A DNA stretch of 64,000 bases from Nodosilinea sp. WJT8-NPBG4 (GCA_019359285.1 JAHHHQ010000055.1:1-64000); one strand, 5' to 3'. Shown: positions 52,980-62,717, counted from the first letter of the stretch. Made by a program: numbers and translations. Notes: generated by a model not told the origin, from the letters alone.

Positions 52980-53732
52980 ATGGTCAAAGACCTGCTGACG
53001 CTGTACGAACCCATCAACACCCTTAAGCCTGTTGATGACGGCATCTGGATCGTGGATGCCCCTATCGTCAAGATGTCGATGTACGGCATGGCTATTCCCT
53101 TCACCACTCGAATGACGGTTGTACGCCTAGGCAACGGCGGGCTGTGGTGCCATTCCCCCACAGAACTAACGCCTACTCTCAAAGCCGAGATCGACAACCT
53201 TGGCCCTGTCGAACATCTGATATCGCCTAACAAGATTCACTATGCCCACATCCAAAGCTGGGTAGATGCCTACCCCCAGGCGATTGCCTGGGCATCTCCA
53301 GGGGTGCGAGAGCGGGCTGACAGCCAGCACATTCCAACGACTTTCCACGCTGACCTAGATGATGCGCCACCGCCGCAGTGGGCCATAGAAATTGACCAGG
53401 CAATCGTTCGCGGCAGTCGATTCTTAGATGAAGTGGTGTTCTTCCATCGGCAGAGCAAGACGCTGATCTTGACCGACCTGATTGAAAACGTTGAACCCAC
53501 CAAGATAGACAAAACCTTTCGCTGGTTAATTCACCTGGCTGGTATAGCCGACCCCAACGGCAAGGCTCCCCTAGATTTAAGGATGACGTTTTGGGGCCGT
53601 AAAGCTCAGGCGAGGAAAGGCTACGAACAGATGTTAGCTTGGGCACCCGAGAAGATTATTTTGGCCCACGGTCGTTGGTTTCCAGAGAACGGGGTGGCGG
53701 AGCTAGAGCGGGCCTTTCAGTGGCTCAAGTAG
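52980..53732 (+). CDS. DUF4336 domain protein
   Basis: A 250-residue protein of the DUF4336 family, an MBL-fold relative common in cyanobacteria: LYEPINTLKPVDDGIWIVDAPIVKMSMYG, TRMTVVRLGNGGLWCHSP, VEHLISPNKIHYAHIQSWVDAYP, and ending EKIILAHGRWFPENGVAELERAFQWL. The metal-binding His cluster of classical MBL enzymes is only partly kept (HYAHI, AHGRWF). Function unknown; probably cytoplasmic. Confidence 0.88.
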   Translation: MVKDLLTLYEPINTLKPVDDGIWIVDAPIVKMSMYGMAIPFTTRMTVVRLGNGGLWCHSPTELTPTLKAEIDNLGPVEHLISPNKIHYAHIQSWVDAYPQAIAWASPGVRERADSQHIPTTFHADLDDAPPPQWAIEIDQAIVRGSRFLDEVVFFHRQSKTLILTDLIENVEPTKIDKTFRWLIHLAGIADPNGKAPLDLRMTFWGRKAQARKGYEQMLAWAPEKIILAHGRWFPENGVAELERAFQWLK

Positions 53733-54060
53733 TCCACGGTGGAGCTGAAAGAGGCAATCGCATCTCTCAACCTGGGCACTATAGACCTACGGCGGACAAC
53801 GGTGGATTACTACCCATAGTCAATCTGCACCCAAAATTTACAACCTCTGAGACTGCCGCTGGTCTTGGAGGTTTTGTTTTTTGCTCCCCTTGATAACGGC
53901 ATTTTGCTGATAGTGGAGATGGAATAATTATGAAGCGCTAATGCTGTAACAGCATAGAAAATAAAGTGGGGATATTTTCTGTGCCAACCAGTTTAATAAT
54001 ATGGGTTTTGCTTGAGTAGAGAGGGAACGATGAATGTGCCTTAATTCATGAGTTTCCCTA
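53733..54060. other. Intergenic region with two palindromes
   Basis: About 330 bases with no gene. It holds ATGCTGT-A-ACAGCAT (53941-53955) and GAAAATA/TATTTTC (53957-53963 and 53973-53979), back to back. The first resembles a repressor operator. Both are about 85-120 bases upstream of the Excalibur gene. Confidence 0.5.
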
Positions 54061-54489
54061 GTGAAAAATCTATTCTTGCGAGCACTAAAGCTTTCTCCTC
54101 TATGTTTCTTGCTACTAGGTGGAGCTACGGTTAGTGCTCAAAGTTTACCTTCCTATGCAGGCACAACCTGCTCTGCCTTTGCGACTCACCCAGAGGCCCA
54201 GTGGCATTATGCAATGGGCACCGCGCCATCTTCTGTAGATGATGATAGTGATGGATTAGCCTGTGAGTATTTGACCAGCACTATTAGGACCGATGGCAGC
54301 CGAATCTTCAACAATCAGGCCAATCGTGGCAACGTGAGATACACGATGGAAGTTTGGAGAGTTAATGCCACTGATGTTTATCTACGCATTAAATCGAGCC
54401 AAGGAATGGATTTCACGACCCGTAGTTTTCCATCTGATCCAGCAGCCCGCGAGCACATGAATACCTACTACCGAAATCTGCTCCGTTAA
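54061..54489 (+). CDS. Exported protein with Excalibur calcium-binding motif
   Basis: A 142-residue protein (GTG start) with a signal peptide (KLSPLCFLLLGGATVSAQS). Near residues 37-65 it has the Excalibur pattern C...DDDSDGLACE with paired Cys and a calcium-loop of acidic residues. The C-terminal half (TMEVWRVNATDVYLRIKSSQG) is unknown. Excalibur modules occur on secreted nucleases and surface proteins; here no enzyme domain accompanies it. Confidence 0.8.
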   Translation: MKNLFLRALKLSPLCFLLLGGATVSAQSLPSYAGTTCSAFATHPEAQWHYAMGTAPSSVDDDSDGLACEYLTSTIRTDGSRIFNNQANRGNVRYTMEVWRVNATDVYLRIKSSQGMDFTTRSFPSDPAAREHMNTYYRNLLR

Positions 54490-54579
54490 TACCAACTTGA
54501 TTAAAGGCAGATGTCAAAGCACCGTCGTTCTAGTCCATCCGTAAGCCGCCGCTATCCTGCGACCTAACCCCATTGGGCA

Positions 54580-55143
54580 GTGGTTCTCTCTGCTCTGGTG
54601 TTTGGCAGCTATGCCCTAGTGCAGCTTCACCAGTTGTTCTTCCAAAGCAATGGTGCGGGTGGCCCTGGTTGGGCGATTGGACAACCTCAAACTCAGTGGA
54701 ACTTTCGCTTGGGAAATCAGCCGCTGCCCGAACTTAGAGCGCTGGCGTTGGAGGTGGTGAACCGCGATCGCCTGGCGAATGGTCTGCCGCCGCTAGTAGA
54801 AGATCCGCTGCTCTCCCAAGTAGCTCAGAAACACGCAGAAGACATGCTGGCCCGCCAGTTCTACGACCACGTTAACCCCGATGGTCAAGACCCTTCAGCT
54901 CGGTTTATAGCAGCTAGAGGCCAAGTTAGAGCAGGAGAGAACATCATGCAGCAGAAGGGGACTATACCTGTGGCACTCTCCTTTGGATTGGTCGAGGAAT
55001 ACCAGCAGGGGTGGATGGAGAGCCCTGTCCACCGGGAGAATCTGCTGACTCCGCATTACACCACCTTTGGCTATGGCATTGTGGCATCACCCACGGGAAC
55101 AGAGATCTATGCGGTGCAGATGTTTAGCTTCTCAGCGCAGTAG
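54580..55143 (+). CDS. CAP/SCP-like (PR-1) secreted domain protein, leader interrupted by a stop
   Basis: The 187-residue frame from GTG 54580 has a membrane segment (VLSALVFGSYALVQLH) and a CAP domain: ALEVVNRDRLANGLPPLVEDPLLSQVAQKHAEDMLARQFYDHVNPDG, AGENIM, and WMESPVHRENLLTPHYTTFGYGI. An in-frame ATG at 54511 (MSKHRRSSPSVSRRYPAT) is cut off by TAA (54565-54567), possibly a former CAA. The gene may have lost its basic N-terminal end and restarted at GTG. CAP proteins are extracellular and of varied function. Confidence 0.8.
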   Translation: MVLSALVFGSYALVQLHQLFFQSNGAGGPGWAIGQPQTQWNFRLGNQPLPELRALALEVVNRDRLANGLPPLVEDPLLSQVAQKHAEDMLARQFYDHVNPDGQDPSARFIAARGQVRAGENIMQQKGTIPVALSFGLVEEYQQGWMESPVHRENLLTPHYTTFGYGIVASPTGTEIYAVQMFSFSAQ

Positions 55144-55235
55144 TAGAGCAGTGGCAGGAATGAAACTACGGCCTACTCGGGTGGAACTGCGAACACCTTG
55201 GGCGCCTAATCGCAGCAGATCAACCTGTTTCCCAC

Positions 55236-55800
55236 GAGGTTCATTGACTGACGGGTGATCGAGAGTTTGTGGGGCAGGAAGGGTGTAGCTTCCTGATGCT
55301 GCCGAATGCCATGCCGTTTCGGCTCAGACTGCGCCACAGTGACACCATCAGTTCTCGCTCTGGCAAACGTCACCAAAGAGGCAAACGGGACTTTGCCAGC
55401 CTGAAAGAGGGCGAACATCGTATCCTGTTTGGCAGGCGTTAGGTGTGTGACCGTCGAGTAGATGTCGTGACCACCCGTTTGAAGGATGGCGAATTCCTGA
55501 GTCTAGCCACCCACTATTGTCCGAAGACAGCATTGGCGGATTACCGTTTGAGGTGGAGCATTGAAACCTTGTTCGTCGCGCTGAAAACCAAGAGATTTAA
55601 ACCTCGAATCGACTCATTTTTGCCACCCTGAGCGCCTCAGCAAGCTGACAGCGCTTCTGGCCTTGGCCTTCTATTGGGCTATGCTCACTGGGCTCTGCAC
55701 CAACATCAACCCATTTCGTCAAAGGCTCTTAGCTCTGCGCCCAAAAGCCTTTGACGAAATGGCTGTAACTTTCTGCGGTGCACGTTCTGTAATCTCTTCT
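55236..55800 (+). pseudogene. IS4-like transposase remnant
   Basis: The plus strand reads LTGDREFVGQ, MPFRLRLRHSDTISSRSGK, then TAG (near 55441), VVTTRLKDGEFLSLATHY and DYRLRWSIETLFVALKTKRF (the Y-2-R-6-E signature of IS4 elements). After a frameshift in a run of T it continues THFCHPERLSKLTALLALAFYWAMLTGL. Asp of DREF and Glu of SIETLF survive, but the frame is broken at least twice and the N-terminal part is missing. Confidence 0.8.
55711..55762. repeat. 17-bp perfect inverted repeat in IS4 remnant
   Basis: CCATTTCGTCAAAGGCT (55711-55727) is matched exactly inverted at 55746-55762 around an 18-base loop. Such a long perfect hairpin is unlike the coding IS4 sequence around it and may be an inserted repeat or recombination scar. 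Confidence 0.65.
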
Positions 55801-55905
55801 TGCGATGCTCTGAATTCAATCAGGCATTATAACTCTTGTCTTTGTACTGAGGCTGCTGATACACATTTTTGCTGTTAAATTTACCTGTTACTATGCCTTG
55901 CGTAT

Positions 55906-58900
55906 TTAGAGATTAACTGCAAATTCTGAAAGTTTGACATTTTCTGCTTTGATAGCATGAATATATCTAAACTTCCATACTTCTGTACTCTCAATAGTCT
56001 TAAAACCGGCTTTCTCAAGCCCTTTGACAAAGCCCTCGAGATCTTTGAAGTGAGAAGTTGCCTCGTATATCAAGAGTTGTCCATCAAGCTTGAGGGTCCG
56101 GGCTGCTTCTCGAATGTAATCAGAAATATTTAAACCCATCAGTGAGAGATTGAACATAGCAACATCTAGACAACCATCTTCTAATGGGACACGGGACATA
56201 TCACACTCAACAACTGCATCGTTAATAGCGATGAAATCAAAATTATGAATCGTATGTAGATCGAGAATTTCTTTGGCAATCAGGGCTTCTCCACAACCAA
56301 AGTCGGCTACTACCAAATCAGAACGCTTTTGAAGCCACTTGATAGCTTCTTTGTAAGGAGTTACTAGCCAATCCTGCCGGGCATTTTGATAAAGGGTGTG
56401 ATATTGCATCCACTCCTCAGGATTTTTTTGCAGTCGCTCAAAGTTATTATAACTATAACTGTTATTCCATCGAGCATTCATACGGCTAAAGTCACCGTAC
56501 TGAGCGTGACGACGATTAACATCGACAGGGCCAAGATCTGGGAGTGGGATAAAAATTTTAGATCTTGTAAACGATTTTTGCGGGCCTGCTTTAAGCCGCT
56601 CAAGCCAACTACGAAGGTCACGAAATGCTTGTGATTCCGTTCGCAACTGCCCTTCTGGCATTACACCATCGACAGCAGCATCAGCTACAGTCTGCTTATT
56701 TTGTAGACGAGCTAAACGGCCTTCATCCCAACTCCAATGTTCTCCATCATCTACACCATAAGTTACTGGCATAATGATTGAGAGAGTATCATGGGCTTGT
56801 CCCTGTCTATTCAATCTACCTTCAAGTTGTTCTAATTCCGCACTTGTCCAAGGTGGAATATTTAGGATCAGGCGATCACAAACTCTTTGAAAACCATCTA
56901 CACCAGTGGCCATTGCACTGCTAGCGATCAAAATATCAACAGAGCCATCAATGAAATCATTACGACCGCCCTTGTTACCGCCCATGTGGAATCCGACAGT
57001 CCAGCCTGCTCCCTCGATTGCTTCTTTGAGCTGATCTACAATGCCTTCAACATAATGCGTATAAATAATCGTTTTCGGGCGTAGCTCTTTAAGAATCACA
57101 GGAATTCTAGCGCGAGTAAGAATTTGTTCCATTTTTAATATGGAAGTACCTTCCTGTCGAATTTCGTCAACTAAATTGGTGCATTCAACAGGAATAGTCT
57201 TTCGATTGATTTGAATTTTCGGCTTGACTCTAGACCTAATACCAAGAGCAACAAAAGCCTGATGCAGTCGCATGCAGTTATTGATGGTTGCCTTTTCGTT
57301 AAGATCCGTTCTTTCTAGACCTGTTACTAGTTCAACTAAGCTTTTTCCCTCCTTTAAATTATTGATTACTGGTGTTGCACTCATGCCTAAAACGTGGAGG
57401 TTGGGGTTTTGCTCAGCAGCATTTGAAATAAGTGCTAGAACCATCTGACGACGTTTAGACGGACTGTCACTTCTTTGCTTACAGCGATGGATCTCATCTA
57501 CAATAACTAAATCGATTTGAAATTGGCTCAACAACTGCCGAATGTGAGTAGCTGCCGAAGGTTGTTGAAACATCTCATGGTTCAAGATAATGTAATGATG
57601 CCCATGATTAATCTCTTTCCAATAGGGATTGAAATTCTTGATTGTTACTAAACTATCTGGAAAAACGTGCTTGATTTCACTATTCCAGTTTGAAATAGTG
57701 TCTAAAGGACAAATAATAACTGTGAGACGAGCATCGATAACTCGGCTACTTAAGATTCCACCAATTGTTTTTCCGGTTCCCGTTAGCGAAAGATTTAACA
57801 TTCTCTTTTGGTTTCTCAACCTGACCGCAGCCAGCTTCTGCATCAAATTTGGGGGTGTAATCTTCCCATCAATTCTAAATGCCCAACCTGAAGGCACATT
57901 CATATCTCGTGCCTGATGGTATTCGTCAAGGAACTCATCTCTGACTTGACGACCATAACCGTCATCCGTAAAATCTTCTATACCTTCAACTGCTGACTCA
58001 TCTTCGAAGACTTCTGCCCAGATGCGGTTACGTCTTGAAGCTACAAAAAAATCAACTGCTTCCTGGTCAGCCGAAGCCACAATATTACTGCTCAAAAATT
58101 CTAAACTCTTCTGAACTTTAACTTTAGGTAGTTCATAAGGAGAGTTGTCTTCTTCTAAATCAGCCTTCTCATTGTTTGAAAATCTTGAATTGTTATCAGC
58201 TGAGATTGTTTCTGAATCAATTACCTGTAGCTCGGCATCATTTATGAAAACATCGTCAGCATCAACTAGCACTTCATCAGATATTGATGTTTTTCCTTGA
58301 GTGAAAGAACGCAGTTTTTGACCAGAAAGCTTACCCCTGATGATGCTCCTGACAATTTTAAGTCCTTCGGAATTTTTGCTACTTAGAATACCTGATTGCT
58401 CAAAAATTTTATATAGTTCGGCTTGAGTAAGATTTGGAATATATTTCTCTAAACTAGCAACAAATTGTCGAATAGCTTCTACAGTCCATCCAGAACCACA
58501 ACGCGAGCAACCACTGTTACCTATTGACCAGGAACCTTTTGTTATGCTGCCTATCCTACTTTCCCATTCATAACCGTCAGATGGGCACTTAAACCATGCT
58601 TTTTTTTGAGACCCTCTCGTAAACTTATTTGGATCTATGCCCAAAATATTATTTTTGTTAAAGTGCCAATACTTGTTGATAAAATCAGGGTATAACGCAA
58701 CTATTGATGTGTTATCTGTGGCAACAAAACCTCGGCATGCTGGGCAACCACTATTTCCTTTTTTCCATGAGGTTTTGATGCAAGCAAGAGAGGTTACCCA
58801 CTCATGCCCATCAATTGGACATTTAAAGAAAGCTTCTTTGCTTGAGCCAATAGTCAACACATTGGGGTCAAGGTCTAATGCGTTATTAGCCTCAAAAAAC

Positions 58901-60177
58901 CAATATTTCTTTACTTCCTCAGGAAATTCAATTGCTACAGGTTCTCGGTGCTTCCACTTACCTCTCTGACGCTCAAATGTTCCATTACAAATACGACAAC
59001 CAGTGTTGCCTTTTGACCATTGTTGGATGACAGTTGATACTATACTTGATTGCCATTCATTACCGTCAACTGGGCACTTAAACCATGCTTTCCTATTGCT
59101 ACCAAGGGAAAGTTTCTCTGGATCTAAAGCGAGTTCTGAATTCTTAGTATAGTCCCAATACTGGCTGACCAGATCCGTATAAGCTTCTTGCAGTGGGGGT
59201 TGTATTTTTCGCTCTTTTAATTTACCTGCGCACTTTGGGCATCCACTCGACCCATTCCTTGTCCAGCTAGTGGTAATATTGTTTGGTTTTTTCTTCCAAG
59301 AGTACCCATCAATAGGGCACTTTAACCATATAAAATGCATGGTTGATCCCGCTAAAATTTCTTCGGGTTTGAGATCTCCATTTTTCTCATAGTCCCATAG
59401 TTCAGCAACTCGCTCTGGATAAATCGCTGCTAAGCTTTTGGAGAATTGCTTTCGTTTTATTTGCTCTTGCTGTTCCTTCTCATGCTCTATTTTTCTTTCT
59501 TCTTTTTGTTTTAGATATTCATGAAAATTAGGGTTAGGATTAAGCACTTGCCTGACCCTTTCTCTGCTGATTTTAAATTTATCAGCTATCTGTTGATAAC
59601 TAAGTCCTTGTTTATAAAGAGCTAAGTATTGATTGCTTCTTTCCATTTTTTGGGCGCTTAGTTGAGCCTTTCGCGAAGGCAGCTCCTCCTTTACACCCTC
59701 TTTTCGCGAAGGCAGTTCCTCTTTTGTCTTCTTGATATACTCAAAGAAGGAGAAACTAGAGTCGAGAGTTTCTCTAACTTGTTTACTACTGATTCCGAAA
59801 CGCTCACTTATCTTCTTAATACTAAATCCTTGCTTGTAAAGATCTAAAAATTTATTGGTTTCTTCCAACTCCTCAGCTCTTATTCTATCTACAAGGGTTA
59901 TTTTTCCTTCTGCTTTGTTATATGGACTGGATGCTGAATCCAAACCTGTACAATTTTGATACTGCCATAATTCACAAGCTGCCTGGCCTAGCTCTGTCAA
60001 ATAAGCTTGCTCGTCATTAAATTCGACAAGGCCTCTGCTCTTAAGGTTAATCAAGGCACTTTTTTTAGAGCTAAACTTTTGAGTTGGTTGCGGTGACAAA
60101 CATAGTGATTTGAGAATCAGTGATAGGTTTTTACTTAACCCTTTTTTTGCTTCTCGAATTTTGTGTAAATTATCCAT
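55906..60177 (-). CDS. Giant protein: HTH repeats, zinc-ribbon repeats, SF2 helicase, Rrp8-like methyltransferase
   Basis: A 1423-residue protein. N-terminal HTH-like repeats are seen twice (LYKQGFSIKKISERFGIS; LYKQGLSYQQIADKFKIS), with a charged duplicated linker between them (KEELPSRK twice). Four DUF4379-type zinc ribbons follow (about 250-570), each with a WFKCPxDGxEW-like motif and a CxxC partner. The SF2 helicase (about 790-1200) has Walker A LTGTGKT, DEIH box, SATP and a QLEGRLNRQGQ motif VI. The C-terminal methyltransferase (about 1270-1420; DFGCGEALIAKEI, FNLSLMGLN) resembles Rrp8. No frameshift. The start is taken at ATG 60177. A single-polypeptide DNA-targeting and modifying machine is inferred. 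Confidence 0.85.
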   Translation of the reverse strand: MDNLHKIREAKKGLSKNLSLILKSLCLSPQPTQKFSSKKSALINLKSRGLVEFNDEQAYLTELGQAACELWQYQNCTGLDSASSPYNKAEGKITLVDRIRAEELEETNKFLDLYKQGFSIKKISERFGISSKQVRETLDSSFSFFEYIKKTKEELPSRKEGVKEELPSRKAQLSAQKMERSNQYLALYKQGLSYQQIADKFKISRERVRQVLNPNPNFHEYLKQKEERKIEHEKEQQEQIKRKQFSKSLAAIYPERVAELWDYEKNGDLKPEEILAGSTMHFIWLKCPIDGYSWKKKPNNITTSWTRNGSSGCPKCAGKLKERKIQPPLQEAYTDLVSQYWDYTKNSELALDPEKLSLGSNRKAWFKCPVDGNEWQSSIVSTVIQQWSKGNTGCRICNGTFERQRGKWKHREPVAIEFPEEVKKYWFFEANNALDLDPNVLTIGSSKEAFFKCPIDGHEWVTSLACIKTSWKKGNSGCPACRGFVATDNTSIVALYPDFINKYWHFNKNNILGIDPNKFTRGSQKKAWFKCPSDGYEWESRIGSITKGSWSIGNSGCSRCGSGWTVEAIRQFVASLEKYIPNLTQAELYKIFEQSGILSSKNSEGLKIVRSIIRGKLSGQKLRSFTQGKTSISDEVLVDADDVFINDAELQVIDSETISADNNSRFSNNEKADLEEDNSPYELPKVKVQKSLEFLSSNIVASADQEAVDFFVASRRNRIWAEVFEDESAVEGIEDFTDDGYGRQVRDEFLDEYHQARDMNVPSGWAFRIDGKITPPNLMQKLAAVRLRNQKRMLNLSLTGTGKTIGGILSSRVIDARLTVIICPLDTISNWNSEIKHVFPDSLVTIKNFNPYWKEINHGHHYIILNHEMFQQPSAATHIRQLLSQFQIDLVIVDEIHRCKQRSDSPSKRRQMVLALISNAAEQNPNLHVLGMSATPVINNLKEGKSLVELVTGLERTDLNEKATINNCMRLHQAFVALGIRSRVKPKIQINRKTIPVECTNLVDEIRQEGTSILKMEQILTRARIPVILKELRPKTIIYTHYVEGIVDQLKEAIEGAGWTVGFHMGGNKGGRNDFIDGSVDILIASSAMATGVDGFQRVCDRLILNIPPWTSAELEQLEGRLNRQGQAHDTLSIIMPVTYGVDDGEHWSWDEGRLARLQNKQTVADAAVDGVMPEGQLRTESQAFRDLRSWLERLKAGPQKSFTRSKIFIPLPDLGPVDVNRRHAQYGDFSRMNARWNNSYSYNNFERLQKNPEEWMQYHTLYQNARQDWLVTPYKEAIKWLQKRSDLVVADFGCGEALIAKEILDLHTIHNFDFIAINDAVVECDMSRVPLEDGCLDVAMFNLSLMGLNISDYIREAARTLKLDGQLLIYEATSHFKDLEGFVKGLEKAGFKTIESTEVWKFRYIHAIKAENVKLSEFAVNL

Positions 60178-60711
60178 AGAGTAATTCGTATGATGAGAGA
60201 TGATATGTACTAGCTTCAACCTTTACACATCAGTTTGCCCTTTTATTAGTCAAAATTCACTAAGCCTTAAAGTTTCTAGGCAAGCAAAGTACAGGAACAA
60301 AAACAGATTGAGGAGAGCAGAAAGCTATACTGGTAGGGGATTTGACAAGGAAAAGAGTGAGGAGGTGAGCTAGGAAACACCACAGGCTTAGCATCAACTT
60401 CTTCATGAACGAGATTAGCCGAATTCAAACCGCCTTGCGACACCATCTGCCCTGGCATAGAGCCCCACTAACCGTCTTAGCTTGAGAATCAGTTTTGGCC
60501 TATTCCTCAGTTGAACCATGATGGCTGACATCCAAGCGCAGAGGATAACTTAAGGGATTATCTTTTAGCACATGCGCCTGAATGGGTATAAAAAGGCTGA
60601 CCTTCACTGGAGCGCTCCCATTGTCTTCTCCATGTCTTGAATTACCTTGAGCGATATAGCTTGTTTAACTGCATATCAACCCTGTCAGCACACCCTATCT
60701 AAGCCACAAGC
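60178..60711. other. Gap upstream of the giant protein
   Basis: About 530 bases without a supported gene. It must carry the promoter of the giant gene (minus strand) and possibly that of the gene starting at 60712. I see no repeat or RNA structure that stands out. Confidence 0.4.
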
Positions 60712-60797
60712 ATGAGCCATATCGACCTCTCAAAGCTGAAATGGGCCAAAGTCATTCATGACCCTAGCGGTTGGGCTTATACTCGCGATCGCATTAA

Positions 60798-61708
60798 GAG
60801 GATGTTTGAAAAGTCCAACGGAGTCAAAAATCATGCCAACCGCCTGACCATGATACGGATCATGGCGAGGTAGATGAGGGTTTCTGACGTTTCCGGCAGG
60901 CGTTCGTAATCTCGCACCAAGCGTCGGCACCCCATCAACCATCCGAAGGTACGCTCGACTACCCAGCGTTTCTTCAACAGGACAAACCCTCTAGTCTGCT
61001 GCGGTCGTAAGATGACCTCGACAATCCAGCGGCAGGTATCCATTACCCACATCATGAAGGCAGGGCCGTCAAAGCCCCCATCCGCCCAAATCAGATTTAG
61101 CCTGGCAATGGACGCTCCCATATCCTTCACTCGGGCTAGCACCTGCTTACCGCCCTCCCGCTCGGGTACACTGGCGGCGGAGACGAGCACCCGCAACACC
61201 AGTCCCAGCGTATCGACGGTCGCGAACCGTTTGCGACCTTTAATCTTTTTGCCCGCATCGAAGCCCACCGCCTCATGCACGAAGGCCGCACTCTTGACGC
61301 TTTGGCTATCAATCACAGCCTCTGACGGCTGGGCGTGGCGGTCTTGTTCGATGCGCACCCATTCCCGGAGATGGTCATGAATGGCGATCCAGGTGCCATC
61401 CTTACGCCAGTTACGAAAGTAGGTGTACACCGTTGGCCACGGCGGCAAGTCTCCTGGTAACGCCCGCCACTGCACACCCTCGACCAGTAAATACATAATG
61501 GCGTTGAGAATCTCCCACAAACCAACGCTCCGGGGTCGTCCACCGGGTTTGGCGGCGGGCAGTAAATCACTCAGAAGCTCGTACTGGTCTCGGCTTAAGT
61601 TGCTGGGGTAGTCTTTACTCATGGCCTCACTCCGCCGTTGCTGACATCCATCTGCAACCTATACGGAGTGAGCTTTTTTACTCAAGCACTAACTTTTCAA
61701 ACACCCTC
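60798..61708 (-). mobile_element. IS5-family insertion sequence (IS1031-like)
   Basis: 911 bases bounded by inverted repeats GAGGRTGTTTGAAAAGT (17 bases, one difference) and flanked by a TAA target duplication (60795-60797 and 61709-61711). It contains one intact transposase gene. Size, ends and 3-base duplication fit IS5/IS1031. Confidence 0.92.
60831..61622 (-). CDS. IS5-family transposase
   Basis: A 263-residue intact transposase: N-terminal DUF4096-like YPSNLSRDQYELLSDLLPAAKPGGRPRSVGLWEILNAIMYLLVEGVQWRALP, then DDE motifs with Asp in AVIDSQSVKSA, Asp in IWADGGFDGPAF and Glu in KRWVVERTFGWLMGCRRLVRDYE. It is likely to be active and to have caused the insertion. Confidence 0.93.
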   Translation of the reverse strand: MSKDYPSNLSRDQYELLSDLLPAAKPGGRPRSVGLWEILNAIMYLLVEGVQWRALPGDLPPWPTVYTYFRNWRKDGTWIAIHDHLREWVRIEQDRHAQPSEAVIDSQSVKSAAFVHEAVGFDAGKKIKGRKRFATVDTLGLVLRVLVSAASVPEREGGKQVLARVKDMGASIARLNLIWADGGFDGPAFMMWVMDTCRWIVEVILRPQQTRGFVLLKKRWVVERTFGWLMGCRRLVRDYERLPETSETLIYLAMIRIMVRRLA

Positions 61709-62152
61709 TAAGGAAATGCCCAATGCCATTAACTTCAACCATGTGACTGTCTTCCCCCTAGGCTTTCGCACAGACAAAGCCAATCAGATTGAAGCTGACG
61801 AACAGATTGCCCTAATACAAAATGGCAAGCTCACGCACTTGGTTGAGGTGTTGGACTGCGAGGCTTATGAGGGTGGGGGATGGTACCACCGAATGTGTCG
61901 CGTCCTATGGTGGCAGCCTGATGTAGAAGACTGGAATAGTCTGCGTCCTCAGAGTGAGCTATTAGGCTTTTCCCCAGCCCTTCAGGACGGAGAACCCCAC
62001 CGCATCGAACTTCTCAAGCGCTTTAGTGAGCGCTGGAATGAGAATGGCAAGATGGCTGGATTCAGAGCCTATTTGGCAGAACGCCTGTAAGTAGATGAAA
62101 TCTCTTTAACCCCCAACGGGGTCATCCACCAGACCGCTGTAATGGTGTAGCT

Positions 62153-62272
62153 GATGGAACCCGGTTGCTCTATATGGCTATGACCAGGGTGATCGAGGTG
62201 CTGGTGCTGGGCTGCGATCGCAGGTCAGTGTTTGCTAAGCGCCTGGAGGGGGCACTGGGAAAGGTGGGGTGA
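62153..62272 (+). pseudogene. UvrD-type helicase, C-terminal fragment
   Basis: DGTRLLYMAMTRVIEVLVLGCDRRSVFAKRLEGALGKVG resembles SF1 motif VI (LYVAMTR) and the following tail. Only the last 39 codons remain; the upstream part of the gene is absent. It shows that another helicase locus once stood here. Confidence 0.6.
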
Positions 62273-62337
62273 ACAAGCAATAAAAAGCTCGCCGGGGAAA
62301 CCAACGGGGGTGCGGGTGTAGTTTGCTCAGAGCAAAT

Positions 62338-62589
62338 TTAGTGCTCTGTATCTTTAATACTACGCGGATCATTTCCGGGGACAATTGTGTCCTTACTGCG
62401 GATTTTGCCATCCTTGCCCTTAGTGATTAACTCACCGCCGCCAGAGTTTTTTAGCATGTCTTTAGCAGCTGCATTAGCATCCTTTTGAGTATCATGTACG
62501 CTAGACGCTTGCGAGTTACCGTTCTTCTTATTTACCCATTTGTCATCTGAGGATCTGCGGTAAACTGTCCGACCATTGGAACCAGCCAT
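62338..62589 (-). CDS. DUF2188 domain protein
   Basis: An 83-residue protein matching DUF2188: VYRRSSDDKWVNKKNGNSQASSVHDTQKDANAAAKDMLKNSGGGELITKGKDGKIRSKDTI. DUF2188 proteins are small and of unknown function, frequent on mobile elements. No membrane or signal segment. Confidence 0.85.
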   Translation of the reverse strand: MAGSNGRTVYRRSSDDKWVNKKNGNSQASSVHDTQKDANAAAKDMLKNSGGGELITKGKDGKIRSKDTIVPGNDPRSIKDTEH

Positions 62590-62717
62590 AAAATAACCTC
62601 CATCGAAAACATTACAACAATTCTAGCCACACCACTAGAACATGAACACTACTCTGTAGTGTTGTGCGAGATCTTTTACATAACTTAAGACACTAGATGT
62701 AGGGATTGCTTCCGGTC

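Larger units (their letters stand above)
60712..62090 (+). pseudogene. Unknown gene interrupted by IS5
   Basis: ATG 60712 gives MSHIDLSKLKWAKVIHDPSGWAYTRDRIK up to the IS. After it the frame resumes EMPNAINFNHVTVFPLGFRTDKANQIEADEQIALIQNGKLTHLVEVLDCE...YHRMCRVLWWQPDVEDW...AYLAERL. Removing the 911-base IS and one TAA joins the parts in frame (RDRIKEMPNAI), giving about 155 residues. I do not recognise the family; a PUA/ASCH-like ligand or RNA-binding fold is one possibility. The insertion is recent, since nothing else has decayed. Confidence 0.7.

Noticed and set aside
53227..53646. Minus-strand frame of 139 codons
   Set aside because: Antisense shadow of the DUF4336 gene.
59640..59725. Two copies of a TTTCGCGAAGGCAG-like segment, considered as a regulatory repeat
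   Set aside because: They lie inside the giant gene and encode the duplicated linker KEELPSRK; explained as an internal coding duplication.
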